Shown in pieces: positions 1 through 8,547 of a stretch of DNA of 64,000 bases (positions are counted from its first letter, which is position 1; the number at the start of each line of letters is the position of its first letter). Below the pieces are notes generated by a model. The model searched no databases, was not told where the DNA came from, and saw nothing but the letters and a program-made list of their open reading frames with translations. A program made the translations under genes and the position numbers. This stretch comes from Candidatus Nitrosocosmicus arcticus (GTDB taxonomy: Archaea; Thermoproteota; Nitrososphaeria; Nitrososphaerales; Nitrososphaeraceae), in NCBI RefSeq assembly GCF_007826885.1, contig NZ_ML675582.1, positions 1 to 64,000 on the forward strand, given 5' to 3'.

Positions 1-165
1 GACAAATCGACATTTGATGTTTTTAAGATTGAAAGCCAAGTAATGGTCATGGGAAACAACCAATTTGATGATTATTCAAACGCCTTGGAGAAATCATTTC
101 AAGTAACGAAGATTTTTCTGGCAATAACTTTTGTTGTATATATTCTAATGTTACTATTTACCTGA
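1..165 (+). CDS. 3' end of a membrane-anchored protein (partial)
   Basis: An open frame enters from the left edge and ends at TGA 163-165, giving about 54 residues. The last 20 or so (from KIFLAITFVVYILMLLFT) form one strongly hydrophobic segment ending at the stop codon, so the protein is probably tail-anchored or ends in a membrane helix. The part before it is polar (FDVFKIESQVMVMGNNQ). The start lies outside the window and no family can be named. Confidence 0.55.
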   Translation, partial: DKSTFDVFKIESQVMVMGNNQFDDYSNALEKSFQVTKIFLAITFVVYILMLLFT

Positions 166-190
166 TTTTAAATTAGTTTTTGAATTGCGA

Positions 191-265
191 TGGATGAGGA
201 GAGATTTGAACTCTCGACCACCTGTGTGTGAGACAGGTATCCTAACCAGACTAGACCACCCATCC
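191..265 (-). tRNA. tRNA-Val (CAC)
   Basis: Read on the minus strand, this folds into a full cloverleaf. The acceptor stem GGATGGG pairs with CTCATCC through one G-U pair. The anticodon loop CTCACAC carries anticodon CAC, and the T arm is GAGAG-TTCAAAT-CTCTC. The discriminator base is A and no CCA is encoded. I see no intron. Confidence 0.95.
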
Positions 266-370
266 AATAATGAATACTCTTCTAGAGATAAAATATGAGG
301 ATTAATTAACTTTTGGCTACATAGTCATCATTAAAATTAGTGGATAGTAGGATTGTGATACTCAAAATGA

Positions 371-1627
371 TTAGGTCCCCTCACCATATTCACTGAGATA
401 TTTATTTTGGACCTCAGACAATTTATCAATGTTAATTCCCATTGCCTCTAACTTTAGGCCAGCAATTAGCAGATCTTGGGCCCTATCAATATCGTAAATT
501 TTATTTTCCAATTTACCCTTGTTATTAACAAGGTTAAGCACTGATAAGAACTGGTTGGCAAAACTCATATCCATAACTTCGGATGGATGACCTTCTGCAG
601 CTACTAGGTTTACCAATCTTCCCTCTCCAATTACATTGATCTTTGTATCATTTATCAAAACAAATTGTTCCACATTTTCATTTACATGTTTTGAACTCTT
701 TGCCAACCCTTTGATCTCTTCAATGGAAATTTCTACATTAAAATGGCCTGCGTTAGCAAGGATCACACCATTCTTCATTTTTTCGATATGGGAACCAACT
801 ATAACATCCTTGCAACCTGTCGATGTAATAAATAAATCGCCAAGTGACGATGCTTCATCCATTGGAGCAACTATGAATCCATCCATCTTTGCTTTTAGGG
901 CATTTATAGGATCGATTTCAGTAACAATTACCGATGCGCCGAATCCTCTAGCCCTGCTTGCGATTCCCTTTCCAACATGACCGTATCCAGCAACGACAAC
1001 TGATTTACCAGCAATTAAAACATTAGTTGCCCGAATTATACCGTCTAAAGCAGATTGGCCTGTACCATAAACGTTATCAAAGTCATGTTTGGTTTCAGCA
1101 TCATTAACAGCTACTATAGGATAACTAAGTTTTGATGTTTTTTCAAGAGCTTTCAATCTTAAAACTCCTGTTGTAGTTTCCTCTGTCCCCCCAATGATAT
1201 TCTTTCCGTATTCTTTGAATGCTTTATGAAATTCAATTGTCAGGTCAGCCCCATCATCAATTGTAATATCCGGATTGAACTTTAGGACTGAGTATATATC
1301 TTCATAATATTCGCTAGTAGAAACTCCCCTGCTTGCGAAAATTGACAACTCTTCGTCATTTACAAGTGAGGCAGCAATATCGTCATTAGTGCTTAATGGA
1401 TTACATCCTGACCATGCTATTTTGGCCCCAGCTGCTGCTAGTGTTTTAGTTAAAACGGCTGTTTCTTTAGTTACGTGTAAACAGCCACCAACCACAAGAT
1501 CCTTCAACGGTTTTGTTTCTTCATATTTATTCTTTAAAGATAGTAATACAGGCATATTCGCTTCAGCCCATTCAATTTTTTTCTTTCCTTTATCTGCCAA
1601 GGAAATATCCTTAATTCTATATTCCAT
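371..1627 (-). CDS. ahcY: Adenosylhomocysteinase (S-adenosylhomocysteine hydrolase)
   Basis: This cytosolic NAD-dependent enzyme splits S-adenosylhomocysteine into adenosine and homocysteine, which removes the inhibitor left by methyltransferases. The 418-residue length fits archaeal AhcY. The substrate-binding part shows GCLHVTKETAVL and WSGCNPLST near residues 48-79. The cofactor domain has the Rossmann motif VVAGYGHVGKG near 210-220 followed by an acidic residue in VTEIDP, and NAGHFNVEI near 290. The ATG is 43 bp from the divergently read glycosylase gene, so the two promoters share a very short spacer. Confidence 0.96.
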   Translation of the reverse strand: MEYRIKDISLADKGKKKIEWAEANMPVLLSLKNKYEETKPLKDLVVGGCLHVTKETAVLTKTLAAAGAKIAWSGCNPLSTNDDIAASLVNDEELSIFASRGVSTSEYYEDIYSVLKFNPDITIDDGADLTIEFHKAFKEYGKNIIGGTEETTTGVLRLKALEKTSKLSYPIVAVNDAETKHDFDNVYGTGQSALDGIIRATNVLIAGKSVVVAGYGHVGKGIASRARGFGASVIVTEIDPINALKAKMDGFIVAPMDEASSLGDLFITSTGCKDVIVGSHIEKMKNGVILANAGHFNVEISIEEIKGLAKSSKHVNENVEQFVLINDTKINVIGEGRLVNLVAAEGHPSEVMDMSFANQFLSVLNLVNNKGKLENKIYDIDRAQDLLIAGLKLEAMGINIDKLSEVQNKYLSEYGEGT

Positions 1628-1670
1628 AGGTAAAAAAATATAGAAACCTTATATTACTTTAACACAATAA

Positions 1671-2315
1671 TTGAGGCTCAAAAAATCATTTTTTGATAAT
1701 GAAACGCTCAGGGTAGCTAGTTCCTTGATTGGAAAGGTTCTAGTCAAGTACACAAATTATATGGGTAACTTTTTCAAAACCAGTGGAATAATTACAGAAA
1801 CGGAGGCATATGGGTACACTGATGACCCTGCAAGCCATGCTTTTAAAAGACTGACTCTTAGAAATGCCTCAATGTTTGGAGAAGTAGGCCGACTTTATAT
1901 TTACTTCATTTATGGGAATCATCATTGTCTCAACATCGTCGCAAGGAATCACGAGCAATTGGCAGGAGCGGTCCTGATTCGGTCCATAGAGCCTATAGAA
2001 GGAATTAGTTTAATGAAGTTGTTTCGGAAGACAGAAAATATATATAATTTGACTACGGGACCAGGAAAATTGACTCAGGCATTTAAGATCACCATCAAAC
2101 ACAACAATCTAGATGTAACCGATCAGTTGATAAATAATCATTTTTATGTCGAGGAAAATGTGAGTATTTCTCAAATTCACCAATTCAAAGTCGCTCAAAC
2201 TATTCGGATTGGCATTTCAACGGGTATTGAAAAAAAATGGAGATTCATTATGTTAAGGCAAGATGGAAATAGTTTACAATATCAACCAAGCAAGTTTCTG
2301 TCCAGAAGAAGCTAA
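1671..2315 (+). CDS. 3-methyladenine DNA glycosylase (AAG/MPG family)
   Basis: A base-excision repair enzyme expected to remove alkylated purines. The 214-residue length and motifs match the AAG family: ITETEAYGYTDDPASHA near residues 41-57 (catalytic Glu region), GRLYIYFIYGNHHCLNIV near 73-90, GAVLIRSIEPIEG near 100-112 and TTGPGKLTQAF. The frame begins at a TTG directly after an in-frame TAA (1668-1670), so the start must be this TTG or a later codon. The domain begins within the first ten residues (FFDNETLRVASSLIGKVLV), which supports the TTG. Confidence 0.92.
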   Translation: MRLKKSFFDNETLRVASSLIGKVLVKYTNYMGNFFKTSGIITETEAYGYTDDPASHAFKRLTLRNASMFGEVGRLYIYFIYGNHHCLNIVARNHEQLAGAVLIRSIEPIEGISLMKLFRKTENIYNLTTGPGKLTQAFKITIKHNNLDVTDQLINNHFYVEENVSISQIHQFKVAQTIRIGISTGIEKKWRFIMLRQDGNSLQYQPSKFLSRRS

Positions 2316-2385
2316 AATATAATTACTAAACAGATTAAATCCATAGACTACATTCAATATATAGCTAATTGGAAATTATTTTAAA

Positions 2386-2712
2386 ATGCCTCTTAAAGAT
2401 TTCTTAGTACCTGAAGAACAAGTGAAATTTATTTGTCGAAGGGACATTGAATACGCCAACAAAAAGTATGACTTGTTCATCACAAACAAGAGGATTCTAC
2501 TATACAGGGAAAGTGGATTCATCAATAAATCAGAGGATGTTATTTGCGAAAAAATTGAGAGATTGCAAGGATTAGAATACAAAGAAAAAGGAGGGTTATT
2601 AAATCTAGCAAAAATATCGATTAATGGGGGAATTAAGATAGACATCAAGGGCCCTTCAAAAGAAGTAAGAAACATGTTCAAGATTCTTGAATGTCTAATT
2701 AATTCAAAATAA
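2386..2712 (+). CDS. Small PH-like domain protein
   Basis: A 108-residue soluble protein with the alternating strand pattern of short bacterial/archaeal PH-like domains. It has KYDLFITNKRILLYRESGF near residues 26-44, a pattern typical of the 'lTnkRli' turn of that fold, and ends in an amphipathic helix (EVRNMFKILECLINSK). It follows the glycosylase by 70 bp, with an AT-rich TATA-like stretch (aatatatagc) about 30 bp before the ATG, so it probably has its own leaderless promoter. Its biological role is unknown. Confidence 0.6.
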   Translation: MPLKDFLVPEEQVKFICRRDIEYANKKYDLFITNKRILLYRESGFINKSEDVICEKIERLQGLEYKEKGGLLNLAKISINGGIKIDIKGPSKEVRNMFKILECLINSK

Positions 2713-2728
2713 CAATATTCAATATGAA

Positions 2729-3646
2729 TTAAGACAAAACTGTGCTTATAATAGTCCTCAATTCATCTAGCTTATCATCTTTGTTATCATCTTTGTTATC
2801 ATCTTTGTTATCATCTTTGTTATCATCTTTGTTATCATCTTTGTTATCATCTTTGTTATCAGCCATCGCATCTGAATTTACATTAAGAAGTTTACTCAGA
2901 TTAGATTGAACTAAGTCAGAAAGGTTTCGATCATCGCTGTTTTCCGCAGTAGCTTCATGACTCATCTGTTCTGAATCAACATCCTCATCTGCTGGAGTTG
3001 GTTTGGTACTTATTTTCTTGAATGGGCTGGCAAGAGTGGTGGAAGTGGAAGTGGAAGTAGATTGAGTTTTCTCCGAATCAACATCCTCATCTGCTGGAGT
3101 TGGTTTGGTACTTATTTTCTTGAATGGGCTGGCAAGAGTGGTGGAAGTGGAAGTGGAAGTAGATTGAGTTTTCTCCGAATCAACATCCTCATCTGCTGGA
3201 GTTGGTTTGGTACTTATTTTCTTGAATGGGCTGGCAAGAGTGGTGGAAGTGGAAGTGGAAGTAGATTGAGTTTTCTCCGAATCAACATCCTCATCTGCTG
3301 GAGTTGGTTTGGTACTTATTTTCTTGAATGGGCTGGCAAGAGTGGTGGAAGTAGATTCTGGGCCGGTACTAGTATCATTCTTGCAACAAATGGCTTTTGA
3401 GGGAGTTATAATTTTTTTTTCATCTGTACTTATTTTCTTTAATGGGCTGGCAAGAGTGGTGGAAGTTGATTCTGGGCCGGTACTAGTATCATTCTTGCAA
3501 CAAATGGCTTTTGAGGGAGTTATAATGTATGGTTTATCAGCTGCCCCAAAAGAAACAGAACTAAATAAGCCTGCCAAGAAAAGTGTTGGAATAATTAGAA
3601 AAAGAATACTATAACATTTAAGATAATGCATCATTATGAAAAACAA
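2729..3646 (-). CDS. Secreted low-complexity repeat protein
   Basis: A 305-residue protein whose N-terminus (CYSILFLIIPTLFLAGLFSS, about residues 11-30) looks like a signal peptide or membrane anchor. ATG codons at residues 1, 5 and 6 are all possible starts. The rest is repetitive: two copies of a unit containing ITPSKAICCKNDTSTGPES, then about four copies of a 34-residue unit built on ASPFKKISTKPTPADEDVD plus a Ser/Thr run, then a Lys/Asp tail of DDNK repeats. The Ser/Thr-rich and acidic character suggests a cell-surface or exported protein. The CC pair in each early repeat could form disulfides. No family is recognised. The opposite strand also has long open frames, but they are by-products of the repeats. 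Confidence 0.65.
   Translation of the reverse strand: MFFIMMHYLKCYSILFLIIPTLFLAGLFSSVSFGAADKPYIITPSKAICCKNDTSTGPESTSTTLASPLKKISTDEKKIITPSKAICCKNDTSTGPESTSTTLASPFKKISTKPTPADEDVDSEKTQSTSTSTSTTLASPFKKISTKPTPADEDVDSEKTQSTSTSTSTTLASPFKKISTKPTPADEDVDSEKTQSTSTSTSTTLASPFKKISTKPTPADEDVDSEQMSHEATAENSDDRNLSDLVQSNLSKLLNVNSDAMADNKDDNKDDNKDDNKDDNKDDNKDDNKDDKLDELRTIISTVLS
2772..2861. repeat. 12-bp tandem repeat, 7.5 copies
   Basis: The unit ttatcatctttg occurs seven times in perfect tandem, plus a 6-bp partial copy. Being a multiple of 3 bp it stays in frame and encodes the DDNK tail of the minus-strand protein. Confidence 0.95.
2973..3357. repeat. 102-bp in-frame tandem repeat
   Basis: Units start at 2973, 3075, 3177 and 3279 with a constant 102-bp period. 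The last is shortened in its Ser/Thr-coding part. Copies are nearly identical at the nucleotide level, pointing to recent expansion. They encode the 34-residue units of the secreted protein. Confidence 0.93.
3313..3526. repeat. 114-bp direct duplication
   Basis: The stretch beginning tacttattttctt recurs 114 bp later (3313 and 3427; the internal tactagtatc at 3367 and 3481). It encodes the duplicated Cys-Cys-containing unit near the N-terminus of the secreted protein and overlaps the end of the 102-bp array. Confidence 0.85.
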
Positions 3647-4425
3647 TCTATAAAATATAGGGGTTTATAATAATTGCATAACAAGATGATTTTGTTATGA
3701 TATAAAATAAAATTATAGTGTGATCTTGTAGCAGTAAAGGAAGAATAATAGCAGCAATACTAAAACACAATACAGATTGAAAATTTATAATGGATGATCA
3801 AATTTTCATTTAGAAGTCATCCAAACGACATGTAGTAATAAGTTTAGAGGATAGGAACGATAAGATTGGGATACCAAAACCTCAATATACGAACCAGGGT
3901 TCAATAATCCAATTATGGAGATTAACGGTCATATTATGTTGGAATTTCCTGATAGTTTATCGTTCGGTTTGCGTTAAGCAAAGATAAGGACTCCAACAAC
4001 TCTTAGTATCCACTCCATATTCCTAGATGAAAGAATAATATTTGCGAAAGACTTCAAGAAGCGAATGTAACAAGATGATTGTTATCGAACAAATGAAGAA
4101 ATTTTCGTTTTGATAGTGGAATCTTTTCTCTGGATTCTCCGCTTAGCTACGAGTACTAGTTCCATGATTTGCACTCCAAGGTTAAACTTTTATTATTTCT
4201 GAGGCACAGAAATTTTTTTAAAATGCAAAATGTGGCAAGAATCGCATCAATCTATGTGCTACGGTTATTCCTTAGAATACCTTATCCAAAATTTTGGTTC
4301 GATGGAAATGGTTCAAGCGAAATAGGAATAATCAAGATTGATAAGATGGTACATGAAATAGTACAAAATAGCCTTCAATAGTTCGGTCTAATAAAAATGA
4401 AAAAAGCCAGCTACGACAACGTGTT
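3647..4425. other. Gene-poor stretch with a possible decayed gene
   Basis: No intact gene is recognised. A protein-like frame interrupted by a stop lies at 3864-4070 (separate entry). A 70-codon open frame at 4169-4381 (+) has no recognisable features and ends just before the convergent SSB gene. I do not accept it as a gene. Confidence 0.5.
3864..4070 (+). pseudogene. Possible coding remnant with in-frame stop
   Basis: One frame reads as plausible protein on both sides of a TAA at 3975-3977: IYEPGFNNPIMEINGHIML before it and SIHSIFLDERIIFAKDFKK after it. There is no start codon and a stop immediately precedes it, so at most this is the inner part of a dead gene. No family is recognised. A chance open frame in AT-rich DNA is a real alternative. 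Confidence 0.3.
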
Positions 4426-4725
4426 TTATTCATCCATAACTGCGATCTTTCCATATCGTCCAATGTTCAGACTATTCTCCCCCCTAAAAGCTTGGGTATA
4501 CCCATTCTCAATTGATATTTTATCTCCCTCTTTAACCATTTTTATTTGATCATCCCATAACGATAGCTTAATGCTCCCGGTATCATCGGAGATCATAGCA
4601 TCAGCAACAAGCGCCGAGCCTCCCGCACGCAAATTTACTGTCCTAGGTTCACTAATTTTTTCGATCTTACCTTCAATCGTAACATGCCTCATATCATTTG
4701 TTAGTTCATTTATCTTCATTGTCAT
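4426..4725 (-). CDS. Single-OB-fold nucleic-acid-binding protein (archaeal SSB type)
   Basis: A 99-residue protein covering one OB fold: MRHVTIEGKIEKISEPRTV near residues 12-30, then ADAMISDDTGSIKLSLWDD near 41-59, then GDKISIENGYTQAFRGE. This is the strand order of the short crenarchaeal/thaumarchaeal single-stranded DNA-binding proteins. It probably coats single-stranded DNA during replication and repair. It lacks the acidic C-terminal tail seen in longer SSBs. The ATG at 4725 may equally be the one two codons later. RNA binding is a possible alternative. Confidence 0.8.
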   Translation of the reverse strand: MTMKINELTNDMRHVTIEGKIEKISEPRTVNLRAGGSALVADAMISDDTGSIKLSLWDDQIKMVKEGDKISIENGYTQAFRGENSLNIGRYGKIAVMDE

Positions 4726-4861
4726 CTTTTTATATTGTTAATTCTAATTAATATAAAATTTATCATTCTTATTTTCAATATTTTTACCCGCATTTGAGAA
4801 ATTGGTAATCTGAAAGGATCAAAAGATTATAATACAGAGTTTTATTCAATAATTTTGCAAA

Positions 4862-4958
4862 GGAGGAGTCGCGTAGCCTGGTCAAACGCGCAGGACTCAA
4901 GATTAATTAAGAAATCCCGTCCTTTAGGGGTTCGTGGGTTCGAATCCCACCTCCTCCA
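4862..4958 (+). tRNA. tRNA-Leu (CAA) with a short intron
   Basis: The acceptor stem GGAGGAG (4862-4868) pairs with CTCCTCC (4951-4957), and the discriminator A is at 4958. Anticodon CAA is at 4898-4900. The long variable arm (GTCCTTTAGGGGTTC) fits the class II leucine type, and the T arm is GTGGG-TTCGAAT-CCCAC. Between G37 and the base before TCCCG there are about 12 extra bases (attaattaagaa, near 4902-4913), best explained as an intron at the canonical 37/38 site. With it removed the anticodon stem pairs except for one A-C mismatch. CCA is not encoded. Confidence 0.92.
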
Positions 4959-5053
4959 TCGCAGTTTTTGTTTTTAATACTGGGCACGGATAAAGAGATA
5001 AATATGCATTTCAAAGCCTTTGCTAAGGTTTGCAACCCCCCTTGTAAAATACA

Positions 5054-6442
5054 CTATTTTTTTATAACGTAAAAATCATATGATTTCAACTTATTGTGCC
5101 TTAGTAACTTATAGAAATAGTATTCGATGACTGAATAGAAGGCTGGAAACGATTCCAACAGTCCCAAAAATGGAGCAAGTATCAAAGTTTGAATGTGTAA
5201 AAATATTCGCTTCAATCGCCCAATCCTAGTATACTTGAGATTAAGAAAGAGCCCTACTTGATAAGACAGTAACCAAACTGTGCTTGAAAAGAGCAAGATC
5301 AACGCAAGTGTACTATCGAAAACTTGGATATCAAAAAGGGGTCTCAATATTTCGTTATATGAGCTGTTGATATGCATTATTCGATCAAACCATACAAACA
5401 AATCAAAACTTATGTTATTGTTCCAATCAAAACTCGCATATGAAAACACACTTATTAATTTTGGAATATTAATGTAAAAGGCCAAGGCTAAAGAAATTAC
5501 TCCTGATACAAACCCCAGAAAAAATGATGTACATTTGTATATTAATCGAAACTTAAACAGCCTTGAAAAATTCTCTATATTCTGTAGATTACCTATCACC
5601 CAGCGTCTCCTCTGCATAAAATGATCTTTGATGTTAAGGGGAGGTTGTTCCAAGAGAATTCCTCCATGCCAGCCCATTGAGTTCCTACCATATTTCTTAT
5701 ACAATTCGTATCCAAATCTTTGGTCCTCAGCCAAAATCGGTCCAAATTCCCACCCAATTTTGTCCTCAACGTCTGATCGAACGAGCAGATTACTCCCGTG
5801 CATATGTATTGGCGGAGGATTATGCATATGAGTGACACATTCAAAACAACCGAAAGCTCTCATAGATTCTGCCAGAGCAGTAATCCTATTAGCTTTTTCA
5901 AATTTTAGAGGATAAAATATTGGACCCTCACTTGCTATTCCCTTCTTTTCTCGTATAAATTTCAAAATAGAGAGAATGGTTTGTGGTACAACATAACTCT
6001 CATCATCCATATGAAAAATCCAATGGTCTGAATTCTGCTTTTTTAGTTTTCTCCTTGACTCTACTGCGAATTGCAAGGCTCGAGCTTTCTTGATGGCATT
6101 AGGTGAAAAGCTCTTTTCTACGCAAAGTACCTTACAAGGCATGAATTCCAATGTTTCAGTATCTTTAAGATCCTCAGTTACGACTAAAATCTCGTACTTT
6201 GAATATTTTGTGGATTTACAAGAGTCAACAATTGAATGGATTCCACGTTTTACAACGCTAGTCTTCGTAGCAGATTTGGTAGTAATTTGGAATATAATTT
6301 TTGGATCATTGGGGATTCTCCTAAGATCCTTTTCTATAAATTGTTTATTGTTCCTGACAAACCTATAGAATAATTTAACGGCGTTAGGTATAAAGAGTAT
6401 CCAAAGAATCATAGCTATCATTAAAGCAGGATTGTCAATCAA
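5054..6442 (-). CDS. Family 2 membrane glycosyltransferase, Egghead-like
   Basis: A 462-residue membrane enzyme expected to add a sugar to a lipid or glycan at the inner face of the membrane. An N-terminal membrane segment (residues 6-23) is followed by a GT-A domain: YEILVVTEDL near 84-93, the acidic HMDDES motif near 149, GPILAEDQRFGYELY near 234-248 and QRRRW near 277-281, the Q/RxxRW signature of processive GT2 enzymes. Three or four membrane helices follow. The arrangement resembles Egghead-type beta-mannosyltransferases. It stands alone, so the acceptor is unknown. S-layer or lipid glycosylation is an inference. Confidence 0.8.
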   Translation of the reverse strand: MIDNPALMIAMILWILFIPNAVKLFYRFVRNNKQFIEKDLRRIPNDPKIIFQITTKSATKTSVVKRGIHSIVDSCKSTKYSKYEILVVTEDLKDTETLEFMPCKVLCVEKSFSPNAIKKARALQFAVESRRKLKKQNSDHWIFHMDDESYVVPQTILSILKFIREKKGIASEGPIFYPLKFEKANRITALAESMRAFGCFECVTHMHNPPPIHMHGSNLLVRSDVEDKIGWEFGPILAEDQRFGYELYKKYGRNSMGWHGGILLEQPPLNIKDHFMQRRRWVIGNLQNIENFSRLFKFRLIYKCTSFFLGFVSGVISLALAFYINIPKLISVFSYASFDWNNNISFDLFVWFDRIMHINSSYNEILRPLFDIQVFDSTLALILLFSSTVWLLSYQVGLFLNLKYTRIGRLKRIFLHIQTLILAPFLGLLESFPAFYSVIEYYFYKLLRHNKLKSYDFYVIKK

Positions 6443-6614
6443 TTAAATAACTAATATTATTATTATATAATAATTTAATCGTTTTTCTTACGCAGAATAT
6501 CATGAAACTAGACTCAAAGTCATAGTAATATTATCAATAAGATAGATATACTTAATTTTTTGAAAAAATATAAATAATAACTGTTATAAGTAATAAAGGA
6601 TTGAATATAGCTTT

Positions 6615-7535
6615 ATGCATCCAGAAGGCAAGGTAGAAAATTCAAAGCCACTCGTATGTGAATTTTGTAAAAGTGATTCTGTTATTTTTGATAACGCATC
6701 TTTTGAATATGTATGCTCCGCTTGCGGGTGTGTATCAAGCCAGGACCCAAATACTGACTCGATGGCAAGCTTCAGAAATAATTCGGGATATAACGACAGG
6801 ACGAGAACAGGTATGCCTGAATCACTTGCAATCCATAACAAGGGGCTTTCAACACTAATTGGAATCGGGGATACTGATGCAAGAGGGAAAGCATTGGATT
6901 CCTCTCAAAAAAATAATATCCAAAGATTAAGGACTTGGAATAATAGAGCTCAACTTAATGACTCTGTTTCTAGGAATTTAGAAAAAGCATTAAAACTATT
7001 GAATAACTTTGGAGATAAATTATATCTCAGTCAGGCTGTGATAGAAGGTGCAGCTTACATATACAGAAAGGCAGCAATCAAGAAATTAGCCAAGGGACGT
7101 TCAACCCTAGGATTAGTAGGGGCAGCACTATATGCCGCATGCAGAGAAACTGCTACTCCTAAAACAATTACAGATATTGCTACTGCTTGCAACATAACCA
7201 CCAAAGATATAATGTCTCACTATAAATTAATATTAAAAGAACTCTCCCTCCAGATGCCAGTTTTGCGCGGGCCCGATTACGTTACTCTAATATGTAACCG
7301 CTTACAACTAAGCGAAAAGACAAAAAGGGAAGCTCTAAGAATTTTTTCACTGGTACAGCAGAACAGAATTTCAATCGGCAAGAATCCAAGAGCATTGGCA
7401 GGATCTATAATTTATCTCGCCTCCCAGAATTGCAACGAATTCTTAAGACAAGTGGAAATATGTCAAGTTGCAGAAATTTCAACTGTTTCACTAAGAAAAA
7501 GATGTAAAGAAATTAAGTTGAAGACAGAGCTCTGA
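6615..7535 (+). CDS. tfb: Transcription initiation factor TFB (TFIIB homolog), paralog 1
   Basis: TFB bridges the TATA-binding protein and RNA polymerase at archaeal promoters. This 306-residue protein has an N-terminal zinc ribbon (CEFC near residue 16, CSAC near 35), the B-reader/B-linker region (FRNNSGYNDRTRTGMPES) and two cyclin-like repeats (about 105-195 and 205-300). An A/T-rich element (aaatataaataataa) lies 30-50 bp before the ATG. A second TFB is encoded at 53757-54722, and the two differ clearly in sequence. Multiple TFBs are common in thaumarchaea and may select different promoters. Confidence 0.94.
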   Translation: MHPEGKVENSKPLVCEFCKSDSVIFDNASFEYVCSACGCVSSQDPNTDSMASFRNNSGYNDRTRTGMPESLAIHNKGLSTLIGIGDTDARGKALDSSQKNNIQRLRTWNNRAQLNDSVSRNLEKALKLLNNFGDKLYLSQAVIEGAAYIYRKAAIKKLAKGRSTLGLVGAALYAACRETATPKTITDIATACNITTKDIMSHYKLILKELSLQMPVLRGPDYVTLICNRLQLSEKTKREALRIFSLVQQNRISIGKNPRALAGSIIYLASQNCNEFLRQVEICQVAEISTVSLRKRCKEIKLKTEL

Positions 7536-7553
7536 GCACTATCAACAAATATA

Positions 7554-8489
7554 CTAAATCCCGTGGACAAATTCCTTAATATCAAGAGTTAGCTCCAGGG
7601 CTTCCATTTGTTTTTTTGAAATTTCCAGATAAGAGGATTCAAACTTCGGATATGGGTCTTTTGAAGAGAAAAGGGTCATTACTTTGTTGTCGTGATTGAA
7701 TTTATATCCCATGCACGGTTCATGGCCTCTTATTATCAACTTGGTGTTAGTATGATTTAGCCAATTCTTTGTAATATTGATTCCAAAGTATTTACCCAAT
7801 CCCCTATTTGAGGCCTGCCAATCTCGACCCGTAAATTCCCGAGGATCATTCCAAAGTATTTCTTCTAATAATCCGTCGTCTGATTTCATATCAGATAGTT
7901 TAAATTTATAATTTCTAAAAAACTCGATATCTTCTACCACAGGCAGGCCTCCATGAACCAAAAGAGAAAACCCTTTTATTTCGCAAATACCAGAAAGTGA
8001 ATCAAAAAACGGCACCATTGTATTTGTATAGAGTGTTTTGCCAGAATCATCAAATTTATTTTGGAGATCCCGGAGAAAATCAAAGGCTGAGAATGGAAAT
8101 CGATGATACGCTTCATGATTACCTCTGAGCATAAACATATTGTTAGGAAATGAAGATTTAATACAACATAAGAAAAGCAATACTTCCATAGAATAATTAC
8201 CTCGATCAATATAATCTCCCAACAAAATCAGTATGTTTGACTCGGTCTTTAAATAATCTTCATAGTTAATCTTATTCATTATCTTTTCCAGTGAAGTAAA
8301 ATCACCATGTAGGTCTCCAACCACCACTAAATTATCTGGCATTTGAAAATTAAGATAGTCACCTGAACTCATCCCAATATTTGAAAAGAAGCCCTGGAGT
8401 TTTTGATCATTGTGAATTGACGTTATATTTTCAATTAACTCTCTACTTTCCTCAAGGGTATAATCAAAAACAGAAAATAGATTATCCAT
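7554..8489 (-). CDS. PPP-family serine/threonine protein phosphatase
   Basis: A 311-residue metallophosphoesterase with the whole PPP signature: GDLHGD near residue 58, LGDYIDRGNYS near 90, RGNHE near 122, a metal-binding His in LVHGGLP near 178 and IRGHEP near 252. Proteins of this kind remove phosphate from Ser/Thr in a two-metal centre. Its start lies 58 bp after the RecA-like gene on the same strand, and it converges with tfb (18 bp between stops). The target is unknown. A diadenosine tetraphosphatase-like activity is a less likely alternative. Confidence 0.88.
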   Translation of the reverse strand: MDNLFSVFDYTLEESRELIENITSIHNDQKLQGFFSNIGMSSGDYLNFQMPDNLVVVGDLHGDFTSLEKIMNKINYEDYLKTESNILILLGDYIDRGNYSMEVLLFLCCIKSSFPNNMFMLRGNHEAYHRFPFSAFDFLRDLQNKFDDSGKTLYTNTMVPFFDSLSGICEIKGFSLLVHGGLPVVEDIEFFRNYKFKLSDMKSDDGLLEEILWNDPREFTGRDWQASNRGLGKYFGINITKNWLNHTNTKLIIRGHEPCMGYKFNHDNKVMTLFSSKDPYPKFESSYLEISKKQMEALELTLDIKEFVHGI

Positions 8490-8547
8490 TTGATAATGTT
8501 ACGATTTGATTAAATTAAATTTATTGACGAATGCAGATAACATATGA

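Noticed and set aside
636-980. Open frame of 114 codons on the plus strand
   Set aside because: It lies opposite the clearly conserved ahcY gene and has no features of its own.
3062-3614. Two long plus-strand frames over the repeats
   Set aside because: They exist only because the repeat units of the minus-strand secreted protein are multiples of 3 bp and lack stops in both directions.
4169-4381. 70-codon plus-strand frame
   Set aside because: No recognisable motif, no clear promoter and unremarkable composition. More likely chance in AT-rich spacer.
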